From: Eudasyphora cyanicolor
Taxonomy: Eukaryota; Arthropoda; Insecta; Diptera; Muscidae
DNA length: 64,000 bases
Assembly: GCA_963930755.1 (NCBI GenBank)
Contig: OZ005734.1
Span: 12,856,650-12,920,649, forward strand
Direction: 5' to 3'
A model generated the notes under the pieces. The model did no database searches, was not told where the DNA came from, and worked only from the letters and a program-made list of their open reading frames with translations. This document shows positions 29,685 to 41,472 of this stretch, one piece after another. Every line of letters begins with the position of its first letter. The first letter of the stretch is position 1. Made by a program: the position numbers and the translations under genes.

Positions 29685-30578
29685 AAGGGTTTTCAAACAA
29701 GAGGTGTTATTTTGGTATTTAAAGAAAAATTCCATTTTTTGAGATAAATGATCGGATGTTTATTTCATAATAAAGAGGAAGGTATGCCGTTAATAATAAA
29801 AAAACAACATCAGCAAAATGGCCACCACGACCACGCTAACAGGATCATATCCTGTCATGAAATTTTCCATAACCAAATCGCAAAGCGGCTGCCCTATGTC
29901 CTCGATTGCCTCACGAATTATATCTTTGAGGTCTTGAATCCACGCTGGGCTGTTGGCGTATACCTTATCTTTCACGTGGCCCCAAAGGAAGAAGTCGCAA
30001 GGTGTTAAATCACAAGATCTCGGTGACCAATTGTGATCACCTCTTCGAGAGATAACACGGTCCGGAAACTTTTCCCGTAATAAAGCAATGGTTTCGTTGC
30101 TTGTGTGGCACGTAGCGCCGTCTTGTTGAAAGTAAACGTTGTCCAGATCAATACCATCCAACTCCGACCATAAAAAATCATTAATCATTCACCGATAACG
30201 CAATCCATTCACCGTAACTGTTGATCCAACCTTGTTTTCGAAAAAGTAAGGTGCAATGACCCCGACGGACCATAAACCGCACCAAACAGTCACACGTTGA
30301 GGATGGAGAGGCTTCTCAACAATAACTCTTGGGTTTTCCGAGCCCCAGATGCGACAATTTTGCTTGTTGACGTAGCCACCGAGGTGGAAATGGGCCTCAT
30401 CAGTCAAGATGATTTTTCGATGATTTTCGATTTTTCGAATTTGTTGAATCGTGTATCGTTCCATTTTTTGTAATAGCGTAGTTACTACTTGTCAAATGTC
30501 AAAGAATAATAGCTTCAAAAGTGACAGCTAGCGAAATACTGGGTGATTCAAAATAACACCTCTTGTTGGAAAACCCTT
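29685..30578 (-). mobile_element. DD41D mariner-like element
   Basis: Terminal inverted repeats of about 30 bp: AAGGGTTTTC(A)AACAAG with AGGTGTTATTTTG on the left and the inverse on the right (CAAAATAACACCTCTTG ... GAAAACCCTT). TA precedes the left end, but the right end is followed by TG rather than TA. The 894-bp element encodes about 225 codons of transposase on the minus strand. It lacks most of the N-terminal DNA-binding domain, so it is internally deleted. Immediately right of the element lies a 27-bp inverted copy of its own internal sequence. Confidence 0.9.
29790..30464 (-). pseudogene. DD41D mariner transposase with one in-frame stop
   Basis: The 5' part (30189-30464) has IILTDEAHFHLGGYVNKQN with the first catalytic Asp, RVTVWCGLWSVGVIAPYFFE and TVNGLRYR. 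A TGA at 30189-30191 interrupts it, and the frame continues without shift as MINDFLWSELDG, VYFQQDGATCHTSNETIALL, SPRSCDLTPCDFFLW and HVKDKVYA. All three aspartates are present. Forty-one residues lie between the second (QQD) and third (TPCD). The stop falls where the relative at 12827 has Glu (RYREMI). The helix-turn-helix N-terminus is missing. Confidence 0.92.
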
Positions 30579-33050
30579 TGGGGCCACGTGAAAGATAAGG
30601 TCTTATCTAAAGATAAGGTTAATTGTTTTTTTAATTTTTAATTTTATAAATAATATATATATATTTTGGTTGGCCACTAGTGAAGACTCAGTCCGGCCTA
30701 TTTCTATGTCTTTATCAGTCTATACGAGTATTTGGACGAAAAGGAAAATTGTGTCATATTCGGTTTCTTTGCATTTTTTAAAAGGCTCAATAGTGATCTC
30801 TAAAAATTTAATTTTCCATGTTCAGGTTATTGGGGACCCGTAGTGAAATTAATTAATTCATATTTCAAGTGCAATTCTAGTACAATCTAAGATTTTTCTG
30901 AAAAAGAATAATGAAAAGAATACAAAAATATTTTTGTTTTACAGGTATCCAATATCCCTACTTTTTCCAAAACATAACAATTCTACAAATGAATGAAAAG
31001 AACATTCAAATGGACATTTCGTTTTTGTTAACCCTAAGGGACATTGTTGAAATGATTATGCCCCTAGTTTGTAGTAAATTTAGAGAAAGATATCGTATTT
31101 TCTTGAACCAAAAATGTTATGCTTTTAAAGAGTTTCTTCTAAAGTCCAAAAGTTTTAAACTAAATCTAAACACTTTGATTTTGTTTTTGTGCTTTTTATT
31201 CTTCTTCGATGTCCAAATAAATCGCCTGTCACTGTTCTGTTGAAGAAAGACATTGACAGTAAAAAATTTGAACATGTGGCACCTAATACTTGTAGCCTTT
31301 GTCTGTGTGTCCCGTGGCCCGTGACCCCCACACATTTACACAAACACACACACACCGAAGACCTTTGCTCCCAACGGGTTAAAGGCCAGGCCTCCGAAAA
31401 GTGAAGCAATTTTTCGTGCACTCTCAGTTTGAAAACATTTCACATTTCCCAAGCCTTTTCAGCCGAAGTGTTGGGGTTCGTTCGGTTCGCGACAACCGTT
31501 CCTTACGAACGGTTGTGTGCGTCTTGCTCCTTCTCCTTGTTACCTTGAGAGTGATTTACGACGGAAATGGTGGCTCTTAATTTGTTGAATCCCTATAACA
31601 AACACGAGCACACCCACGTGCACACTCACATACACACAATTATACTAGCATCTAAACACACACCCACACACATACTGAGACTTGAGGAAAGGCTTGAGAA
31701 CGTTGAGTGTTTTTTGGGTGTGTTGAGTGTGTGTGTGTGCGGGTGTTGTGGGAGGGGGGAGGGGGGAGCGTTGGATAAGGCAAGAAAACCTTGCAAGGAC
31801 TAAGCAAATGCCATAAAGTAAGAAGAAATTTTTGAAAACATTGTTGTCGTGTTTTGTTTTTGTTCGTTTGTTGTATTTTTGCTGAAAATAAATTATTGTC
31901 GCACGAGTTGAAATTGTGGTGGATTTGCACAAAAGAAAAAGAGGGAAACGCCAACTTTTACTCGGGCTTTTATCCGGGCCTATGTTTTTTTTGCTTAAAG
32001 TAATTTATTTAATTAAATCATGTTTTTAAACAATGCCAACAGTTAGCCAAACGGCAACAAGGACATGCAAATGAAATCATTATTTCCCCCATCTTCACAT
32101 CAGGAGCACTCCACACAGTACTTGAGCGAGCAAGTTCCTATGCCCACTCGCTCAGTCTGATCTGTGATGATAATTCAGCTTTGCAGAAATCCGGTTAAGT
32201 ATTCTTAGTACGTTTTTTTTTCAATTAAAGCTTCGGGGTTGTTGCTCAAAAAAAAGAACAACAAAAAACAAAACTGTGACATAATTTTTCCACCATTGAG
32301 ATAGTCATCTGCTCCATCTCCTTCTCCTCCGACTGCTGCCGGCATTACAGCCCCATTGCTGTTCGATATGGCAGCAGGAGCGGTGGAATCATGATTGCCA
32401 TGAAGGACGTTCTGTTGTGCTGTGAATAAAAAATTCATAATGATTTAATTAATTTCATTTTGCAGCAATTCCATATTGTCCGTGTTGCAGTATTGTCAAT
32501 TCATGCCGGGCTTTTTTCGCTCCCATTCTACAACGTCCATAGAAAATGCATGGCGAGAAACGAATCAGCAAAAAAACAATAACAACTACAAATTAATTCA
32601 ATAGTTTCACTCCTCGGGAGGTTTTCTCTGGAAGAATTGTTAATTGTCATATGAATTGATTTAATTGCTATCAGCTTTGCTGAGTTCGTCTTGATTTGTT
32701 GTGTCGTAATTCACTGCAGATAATGTTTGGTGTTCGATTCAAAACGTTGTTTTTTATAAACATCTCACATGCAAATTACGATGATATAAATATGCATTTC
32801 CATCTATCATTGGGAATTCAGTTAAATTGACTATATTGATTGTCTCTGATTTTACAGTAATGAGGGAATGTCCCATATACTACGGACCAAAAGCATTACA
32901 TATCGCAGGAGGGACGTAATATCCGATCTATGTGTGACACAAAGCCTTCAATATTTTTTTTAATACTAAAATTTTTTAAATACTATAGGTAGATTCTATG
33001 CAATAATGTAATGTTCTATGGCAACAATTTGAGTACTCTGTGGCCACAAC
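30579..33050. other. Unassigned noncoding stretch
   Basis: No gene is supported. CA/GT-rich tracts occur at 31325-31355, 31605-31675 and 31720-31745. A purine run GGGAGGGGGGAGGGGGGAG is near 31750. ORFs here (31189-31404, 31567-31803, 31652-31954) are low-complexity. The section 32280-32420 has AGCAGGAGCGG/CTCCTTCTCC patches. The stretch 32450-33050 is AT-rich. Composition fits intronic or regulatory fly DNA. Confidence 0.45.
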
Positions 33051-36000
33051 CTATTATACTATGTATATCGATCTTCTTCGACTATTTCTTATGTATTGCG
33101 GACATCTCAAATAATTTATTAATTGAGATTTTTGACTTTTCAAATTTATTAATAATCCTAAATTATTCAGCTACTCTAGATCTTCTGTGATCCTACTCTG
33201 TATCAGTTGTGGATTTTCTTTGACCCAAAATTGATTCTCCGTCATCCCATTTTAGACGGCAACATTCTGATATCCCGGATTTTTGTTGCTAATGAATTAG
33301 GATAATTCATGAAATATGAAAGATTACTTTATCATTATTCACCAGTAGTTGCGTTTTTTTAGATTTCATATTACACCTTAGCTTCCAGAACATTATATTT
33401 TCATATTTGAAAGTATTAATAAGTCACAAATGTTCTGTGATCCAAAGTGAATTATCACAGGTAATAAGTGAAACTTTTGCGATGAGAGATGATTCACCAG
33501 TTGTGAATCCGAGATCCCAAATTCTTCATCAGAAAATCCATCTGCCATCCAAGATTATTCATCTCTCGTGGATCATCTACAATCTTAGATGTGTAATCAT
33601 TAATAGATCTTATGCGAAACGAGATTATTTAAAAGTAGGAAATCTTCAGCGATCCGAGATTATTCATCAGTTGTAGATCCTCTGAAATCCGAGATTATAT
33701 ATCAGTCGTGAATCTTCTGCGATCCGAGATTATTCAACAACTGTAGATCTTCTGAGATCCCTCATTTTTCATTCATATTGAATATTTTGTGATATATTCA
33801 TCAGTCGTGAATCTTCTCATATCCGAGATTATTCATTCATTTCGCGGATCTTTTGTAATTCAAGACTTGACATATGTTGTAGATCATTCACGATCTAAGA
33901 TAAAACCGATATGAGATTAATCATCAGTCGCGTATCTCTTTCGATCCAAGATTATTCATGAGACTTGGATCTTCTGTGATACCACATTATTCGAAATTAG
34001 TCATCAGTCGTGAATCTTCTGCTAATTGCTATTATTCATAAGACTTGGATCTTCGGCGATCCGGTATTATTCATTATTACGGAACTTTTTCGGGTCGCGA
34101 TTATTCATCAGTTGTGGATTTTTTGCGATCCTGGATTCTTTAACAGTCTGAAATATTCTGCGATCCGAGATTATTCATCAGTCGCTGATCTTCTGCTATT
34201 CGCGATTACTCATCACTCTTGGATGTTCTGATATTCGCGATTATTCACCAGACGTGTATGTATTACTAGTAGATATTCTGCGATCCTAGTTTATTATTGA
34301 TCACTCGTGGGTCTTCTGCAATCCGAGATAATTAATCATTCGACATTATTCACCAATCCTGGATATTCTGTGATCTGAAATTATTCACAAGTCGTGGATC
34401 CTCTTCGTTTCGATATTGTTCATAAGTTGTGGATCATTCGCGATTTAAGATCAATCCTCAGGGGTGGATCTGCTATCCAAGATTATTCAACAACTGTAGA
34501 TCTTCTGCGATCCCACATTATTCATTCATACTAAATATTGTGTGATCCGATATTATTCTTTATTATTATTGATATTCGCGATTATTCACCATAGGCGAAT
34601 CTTCTGAGGTTTTGTATCAGTAGTGGATATTCTGCAATCCCAGTTTATTATTAATCACTCGTGGATATTTTGCGTTCCGAGATTATTTATCAGTAATGGG
34701 TCTTCTGTAAATCCGAGATGATTATTCATTCGACATTATTCACCATTCCTGGATATTCGGTGATCTGAAATTATTCAGCAGGATTGTATCTTCAAGTCGT
34801 GGATCTTCTTCGATTCGAGATTATACATATATTAAGATCAATTCTCATATGTCAATTTCTCATATCTTCTTTAATTCCTGATTATTCACCAGTCGGGGAT
34901 CTTCTGCGATCCGAAATTATTCATCTTCTGCTATTCCCGATTAATCATCATTAGTAGATCTTCTGCGATCCGAGATTACTCGTGAGGCGTCTAACTTCTG
35001 TAATTCGAGATTTTACATCACTTATTTAAGATCAATCATGAGTTATGAATATTCTGCGATCCGAGAATATTCATAAATCGTGGATCATCTGCGGCCCGAA
35101 ATTTTGCGTCAGTTGTAGATCTTCTGTGATTTAGAATTATACATCGGTTATGGATCATCCATGATTTAAGATCATTCATTAGTTGAATATTCTGCTATCT
35201 TCCGTGATTCGATATTATGCTTGTACATCGGTTATGGATCATCCACTATATAAGATCAATAATTACCTTCTGTGATCCGAAATTATTCATCAGTCCTTGA
35301 TCTTCTGCAATTCTGATAACACGTCATGAATCATCCACGATCTAAGATCAATCATAAGTTTATGGATCTTCTATTATCCGAGGTTATTCACCAGTCGTGG
35401 ATCTTCTGCCATCCGCGATTATTCTTCAGTCTTGGATATTCTGCGATCCGAGATTATTATTATGCACCAGTTGTGTATTATATACGATCTAAGATCAATC
35501 ATCAGTCGCGGATCTTCTGATATCCGCGATTATTCATCCGTGGTGTATCTCCTGCCATCCAAAATTGGTTATCAGTCGTGGATATTCTGCAATCCGAGAT
35601 TATTCATCAGTTGTTCTGCAATCCGAGATTATTCAGTTGTGAATATTCTCCTATCCGATAATATTCATAAGTCGTGGATCTTCTGTAATCCTTGGTTATT
35701 CATCATTGGTGGAACTTCTGCGATCCGAACTTATTCGTTAGTCGATGATCTCTGACCAATTCGATATTAGTAGTAACAGCCGAGGATCTTCTGGGATCCG
35801 ATATTATTATTCATGGATCTTCTGCAAATCGGGATTATACAGCAGTTGTGGATCTTCTGTAATCCGTGGTTATTCATCAGTCGTGAATCGAACTTATTCA
35901 TCAGTCTATGATCTTGCCCAATCCGACATTAGTAGTCAGTTGTGGATCTTCTGCGATCCAAGATTATTATTTAACAGTTGCGGATCATCTGCGAACCAAG

Positions 36001-36640
36001 ATTATTCATAATTCATGGACGATGCTATTCATAAGTCATGGATCTTCTGCGATCCGGAATTATACAGCAGTAGTGGATTTTCTGTGATAATTTATCAGTT
36101 GTGGATCTTCTCCGATCCGATAATATTTATCAGTTGTGGATCTTCTCCGATCCGCTAATACTCATCAGTCGTGGATTTTCTACGATTCAATACTATTCAA
36201 CAGTTGTGGATCTTGTGAGAACTCAAATTATAAATAATCCTAGCAATTAAGGAAGTTTCTGGCATTTAAAGTTCTGAGTCTTGTGATATCCTAGTTTGTT
36301 TTTAAACATTTATCTTCCCATACTATAACCAAGAGATTTTTTGTGAAATTTCGGATTGTATTTAGTTACGTGATCTTTTGGATCCCAAATTATTTTCCAA
36401 GATCTCAGACTTTAATCAATAGTGGATGAGTTTGTGAATTCTCAAATTATAATATATATCCAAAATATTTTCTAAGATTTTAGCTTATAATCTTGTGGCT
36501 TTTCTAACATATCCCATATTGTGGGTCCTTTGGGAGATCTCAGACTGTAGCAAATCGTCAATTTGTTAGGTAATTAGTCGAGAGTCTTCTAAGATATCAT
36601 ATTGTAATAAATGTCTTATATTCTTTTAGTGATAACTCGC
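33051..36640. repeat. Degenerate 35-bp minisatellite array
   Basis: Units of 35 bp run as GATTATTCATCAGTCGTGG followed by ATCTTCTGCGATCCGA. The array is clearest between about 33640 and 36240. At each side (33051-33640, 36240-36640) the motif fades into single words such as GATCTTCTGTGATCC and GTGATATCCTAG. About 75-100 units are implied by length. Most are 70-90 percent like the consensus by eye, with many indels. The repeated ORFs reading RDYSS, WIFC and SAIRDYS arise from the unit and are not genes. Confidence 0.92.
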
Positions 36641-36924
36641 AAAATACCGATAATCCCTAAATATTTTTTATGTCGTATATGTAAAAATATCAGCATGTAC
36701 ACATTTTGACAATTAATACAAAATATTCACGATAAGATAAAATCCAAACAGGAACTAAACCAAAAAAACAAATTTCATTTTGTTAATTTCGATAGGCACT
36801 TTCAGAAACTGATGTCAAAACGGAGTCATCTTTCGATGGCCTCGAAAATGTTGTACTGTTTTATTTATCGATCTTTAAAGTTTATAATTTTTTGACGTAG
36901 TACATTTTCTTAAATTCCATGTTT

Positions 36925-38003
36925 ATACTCTACACCACACTGTGGTACAGGGTATTATAACTTTGTGCATTTGTTTGTAACACCCAAAAGGAGAAGAGAT
37001 ATCCCCATCGTTTATTATAGCGATCGACTTAGAATTACTTTTTCAGTTGATTTAGCTATGCCCGTCTGTCTGTGCATGTATTCTTGTAATCAAAGTACAG
37101 GTCGCAATTCTAGTTTGATCTCGACGAAACTTTACACATATCTTTTTTTGGCGCAAGGACGATTCCTATTGAATTTGGTTAAAATCGCTTTAGATTTAGA
37201 TATAGCCCCCATATATATGTTAGCCCAGATTTGACATGAAAGCGCTGTAAAAACTTTATTTTATATCCGATCAGTATGAAATTAGGCAGAAAGAGGATTC
37301 TTATTATATGAATGAACACTGTTAAATTTGGAAGAGATCGGTTCAGATTTAGATATAGTCCTTATATATACGTTACCCCCGATTTGACATGTAAGCGGTG
37401 TAAAAATGTTATTTTATATCCGATCAGTGCTAAATTCGGCAAAAAGGGTATCTTTCTACATGAAGGAATACTGCCAAAATCAGAGCAATATATGTTACCC
37501 CTGATTTGACATGTAAGCGCTGTAGAAACTTTATTTTATATCGGATCTGTGCGAAATTCGGCAGAAAAAGGTTTCTTATTACATGTAGGAATGCAGCCAA
37601 ATTCAAGGGAAATCGATTCAGATTAAGCTATAGCCCCCATACATATGTTACACCCGATTTTACATAGAAGCGCCGTAGAGACTGTATATATATCCGGTCT
37701 GTACGAAATTCGACAGAAAGTGGTTTCTTATTACATGAATGAACATTCAGGGAAAATTGGTTCAGATTTAGAGATAACCTCTATATATATGTTCCTCCTG
37801 ATTTGATATTAAAGTACTATAGAAGTTGTACTTTACTTCCGGTCATTACAAAATTTGGCAGAAAGATGTTTCTCAATTTATGAACGAATATGTACCAATT
37901 ATTCTAAATTACTATCGCAATGACCCTTATCGCATTGTTAGGGAGGTGTAGGGTATTATACAGTCAGCCCCGCCCGACTTTGTGCATTTCCTTACTGGTT
38001 TTC
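36925..38003 (+). repeat. Family B element
   Basis: Begins ATACTCTACACCACACTGTG with GTACAGGGTATTATAACTTTG and ends GTAGGGTATTATACAG, CCCGACTTTGTGCATTTCC. Inside are about five units of roughly 150 bp reading GATTCAGATTTAGATATAG, CCCCCATATATATGTTA, GATTTGACATGTAAGCGC, TTTATATCCGATC and AAATTCGGCAGAAA. The head contains the palindrome CCACACTGTGG. No coding capacity or class-defining termini are seen. An inverse copy is at 40639. Confidence 0.75.
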
Positions 38004-40029
38004 ATATATGTTATGGATTTTCAGATATTCCCTTTTATAGCCAAAAATCAGTGGTACTTTGGAATAACTAAGAAATGTTATTTGAGATTTTGTGTTCTTT
38101 GTAGTCCTTTGGTCTGCTGACACTCTAAATTAGTTGTCAATATTAGAAAATATGAGCTTTTATGTTCAGGCAACTTTTTCATACTGTCATAATTCCAAGT
38201 TTTTTTTTAATATTTTTATAGTTTAAAAATGTTATTCATATTCTGTGATATTCACGATTTTCCACTATTTTGACATATTCTTAGACTCTGTGACATCGAT
38301 CAATCTGAGCCTCCACATAAAATGTGTTAAATTGTGTCTTCATTGCTTGGAAGGTGCAGTGTAGTTTTATTTAATGTGACAATTATCTGAACTTATCTCT
38401 TCAATTATTCGCATTGGCAAACGAAGTTATTATGTGTCATTGTAGTTTAATTCAAAAAGAATGAAATAAATAAAATTAAAACTATACAAGCACAAAAAGG
38501 ATAGGACAGGACATGAAAATGATTTAACGGTCTGGTAAAAAAAAACACTGTAAGAGAAAGTAAATATTGGGAAATATTTCGTACGAAAACCGTGGATATA
38601 AATCGAATTAAAAATATTGATTGTGTATACAAATTTATTGCGATTGGTTCATTTTTTAAGGATTATGTTAATCAGTGTAATGGTGAGTAAATATTTTTTA
38701 TGTTTTCCTGCTTACGAACACCCTGTTTCGGCGCTTGCTGTATAACCACAGCAATCGCTTTCAAACAAACGTGTCCCATGCAAGGATTGTGGAAAACATG
38801 GAAAACGATTATTTTACAACTGAGGAAAAATGAATTTGCAAACATGACGGAGAAGATATTCGATATCCGAACATACACACACACACACAATATAATACAT
38901 AACATACCCCACCAAGACCGAGTGATATAATTATCCGCCAATGATAAAGGATGGAATATATGGGATGACCGCGACCAGAGATGTGTGAGCGAATGTTCGA
39001 CAAACGAATGACTGACTGGCTGCCGGACTCTGTCTGTCTGGATTCGTGATGTGAAAATAACAATGTTAACAGAAAAATTATTTACTGTTTAATATTGTAA
39101 TGATTAATGACATTTGTGCTCTGCCAATATTCCACATGAATACAGAATCATTTTACTTTGGACTGTGTTTTAATTAAGTACTCGCAATTCAATTGGACAA
39201 TAAGTGAATTGAGATTTTTATTCATATTGGTTATTTTTTTTTTTTGTAGAAATTCATTTGCGGTCCCATAGGATAAAAATCCTACCACATTTTCTACAAC
39301 AGCTATTCTTTTTTACAATTTACATTCATTACAACATAGGATAGTTTGAGGTTTCTCCTAATTAGCATGTCCTTGATTATTTAGTAGTTACGAGTATTTG
39401 CCAAATTTGATTACATCTCAATTGTGAATGTTTTGCCATTTTAGCAATTATGCTAATGGTCTACCAAACATTTGCTGCTGCAAACCAATTATCAGACATT
39501 TATTTGCCGAAGAGTTATTAATTTATTTATTTAGTCCAGTAGAGATTAGATTATGTAATTGCTATTGGTTTAAGTTGGAATTGGAATGTTATTTACATAA
39601 TTTAACTATTAATGACTAAAAATTAAACGCATGTTCTATGGACAATTAAATCAATCGATAAATATTTATAAACTTTTCAGTAGGGCTTTTGAATTGGCAT
39701 AATCACATTTGAGGCATACATCAGAGTACATAAAAGCTTCTCAAAGCATTTTTTAAAAGATATAGAAGACGGATCATAGGTGCATATGTGAAATATTTTA
39801 GAGTTAAATATTGTTCATACGCACAAGTGTGCGTATACTGCTTCCAAATATCGAATACCCTAGGAAGAGAATTTGGTGGACAGTAAATATAAATAACGTT
39901 AATTTCCATTACGTTAATATCGGCTATTTTCGAGTTAAAGATTACTCATACGCATATGTTCAAAAATATCGAATTTTGTATTTTTTCAAAAAGTATTTAT
40001 TTATTCATGAATATCTATTTTGTCCCCTT
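38004..40029. other. AT-rich noncoding stretch
   Basis: No gene or named repeat. A short (AC)n tract (38874-38889) and several short ORFs (38672-38941, 38809-39063, 39428-39619) lack recognisable features. Confidence 0.45.
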
Positions 40030-40630
40030 CAAAGTAATCCCCCTCGGATATAATACACTACTGCCAAAAGTTTTTCCTTTTCAGTTTTTGGAACAAAAAA
40101 TAGTCACAGTGGGCTAGGTCAGGGGAATACGGTGGCTGCGGCACCATCTCTGTGTTGTTTTTGGCCAAATATTCGCGCACAAGCAACGAGGTGTGCGCAG
40201 GTGCAAAAGCCAGTTTTTGTTCTTCCACAAATCCGGGCGTTTTTGGCGGATTGCTTCGCGAAAATTGCACATAACTTGCAGGTAATATTCTTTATTGGCC
40301 GTACTACCCTGTGACAAGAACTCATAATGCACCACGCCCCTGCAATCAAAGAAAATTGTGAGCTCGGGCGTCCCGCCCGCTGTTCGTCCTTCGCATCTTC
40401 TCGGCCTTCTAAAAACATTTTGCACCACCGATAAACGTTGCTTTGGTCCAAGGTAGCTTCACCATATGCCACAGTCAACATTCGGAATGCGCCAGCGCAC
40501 TTTATTTTGTTCTTCACTCAAAATTTGATGCAGATTCATTGATCCATTTTCTGAAATAGATAAAAATCGAAGACTAGTTAAAACACATACAAGCACAACA
40601 GCTGTCAAAAATTAAATATTAAAATTAAAT
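40030..40630 (-). mobile_element. DD34D mariner relic
   Basis: Left end region carries TTTTGTCCCCTTCAAAGTAA with CCCCCTCGGATA, typical of the 3' part of a mariner. The transposase lies on the minus strand in three frames and is internally deleted. Termini are not well defined; the right side fades near CATTGATCCATTTTCTGAA at 40538-40556. Confidence 0.8.
40058..40517 (-). pseudogene. Mariner (DD34D) transposase fragments
   Basis: N-terminal piece: QSNVYRWCKMFLEGREDAKD and EQRAGRP, the region after the helix-turn-helix. Middle: ELTIFFDCRGVVHYEFLSQG and KEYYLQVMCNFREAIRQKRP. C-terminal: APAHTSLLVREYLAKNN and QPPYSPDLAHCDYFLFQKLK. Thirty-four residues separate the second and third aspartate positions in the family. 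Here the expected HDNAP reads HLRTP/FAPAH across a frame change, so the second Asp is not readable in one frame. The segment with the first Asp is deleted. Clearly non-functional. Confidence 0.88.
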
Positions 40631-40638
40631 ATTCAAAT

Positions 40639-41400
40639 GCAGTAAGGAAAGGCAGAAAGTCCAGCGGGGCCGACTACATAATACATTACATCTCCCTGAC
40701 AATGCGATAAGGGTCTAAGGCTATAATAATTTGATATATTTGTGGCTATATCTAAATCTTAACCGATTATCGTTAAATTAAGCAATATTCGTTCCTAAAT
40801 TAAGTAACATCTTTTTGCCAAATTTAGTATTGATCGGAAGTAAAGTGCAACTTCTATTGCGCGTTGATATCAAATCAGGGGGAACGTATATATGGGGGTT
40901 ATATCTAAATCTGAAGCGATTATTCAGGGACTAAGAAACCTCTTTTTGTCGAATTTCGTACTGATCGAATATAAAATACAGTCTCTACGCCGCTTACATG
41001 TCAAATCGGTTGTAACATATGTATGGGGGCTATATCTGAACCGATTTTCCCCAATTTAGCGGTATTATTTCATGTAATATGAAACCGCTTTCTGCTGAAT
41101 TTCCTACCGATCGGATATACATAAAATACAGTTTCTACAGCGCTTACATGTGAAATCGGGTGAAACATATATATGGGGTATATATCTTAATCTGAAGCGA
41201 TTTTCCGCAAATTTTGTATTGTCTCTAAATTTATCACAAGACTTTTCTGTGCCAATTTTTGTGCAAATCGGGTCAAAAATGTTGCTTATACAATGCATAT
41301 ATGTATGCCAATTCGAAGGTACATAAATATGAACCGATTTTAACCAAATTCAATAGGGATCGAACCTTGACATTTCAGAACAGGGCTATAAATGTTAAAA
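40639..41400 (-). repeat. Family B element, inverse copy
   Basis: Starts GCAGTAAGGAAAGGCAGAAAG with CCAGCGGGGCCGAC and GACAATGCGATAAGGGTC, the complement of the end of the copy at 36925-38003. It then repeats ATATGGGGGTTATATCTAAAT and TGAACCGATTTTCC, TCTACAGCGCTTACATGT units about four times. The far TACCCTACACC head is missing. Confidence 0.75.
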
Positions 41401-41472
41401 ATATCACTTTCGAGTACAAACAGTAGTTTATTAACTGTCATTAAAACAATTGGAACAAAGTTGATTGTTGTT

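Noticed and set aside
35326..36011. ORFs rich in RDYSS, WIFC and SAIRDYS
   Set aside because: Products of the 35-bp satellite. Indels shift the frame repeatedly and there is no independent coding sign.
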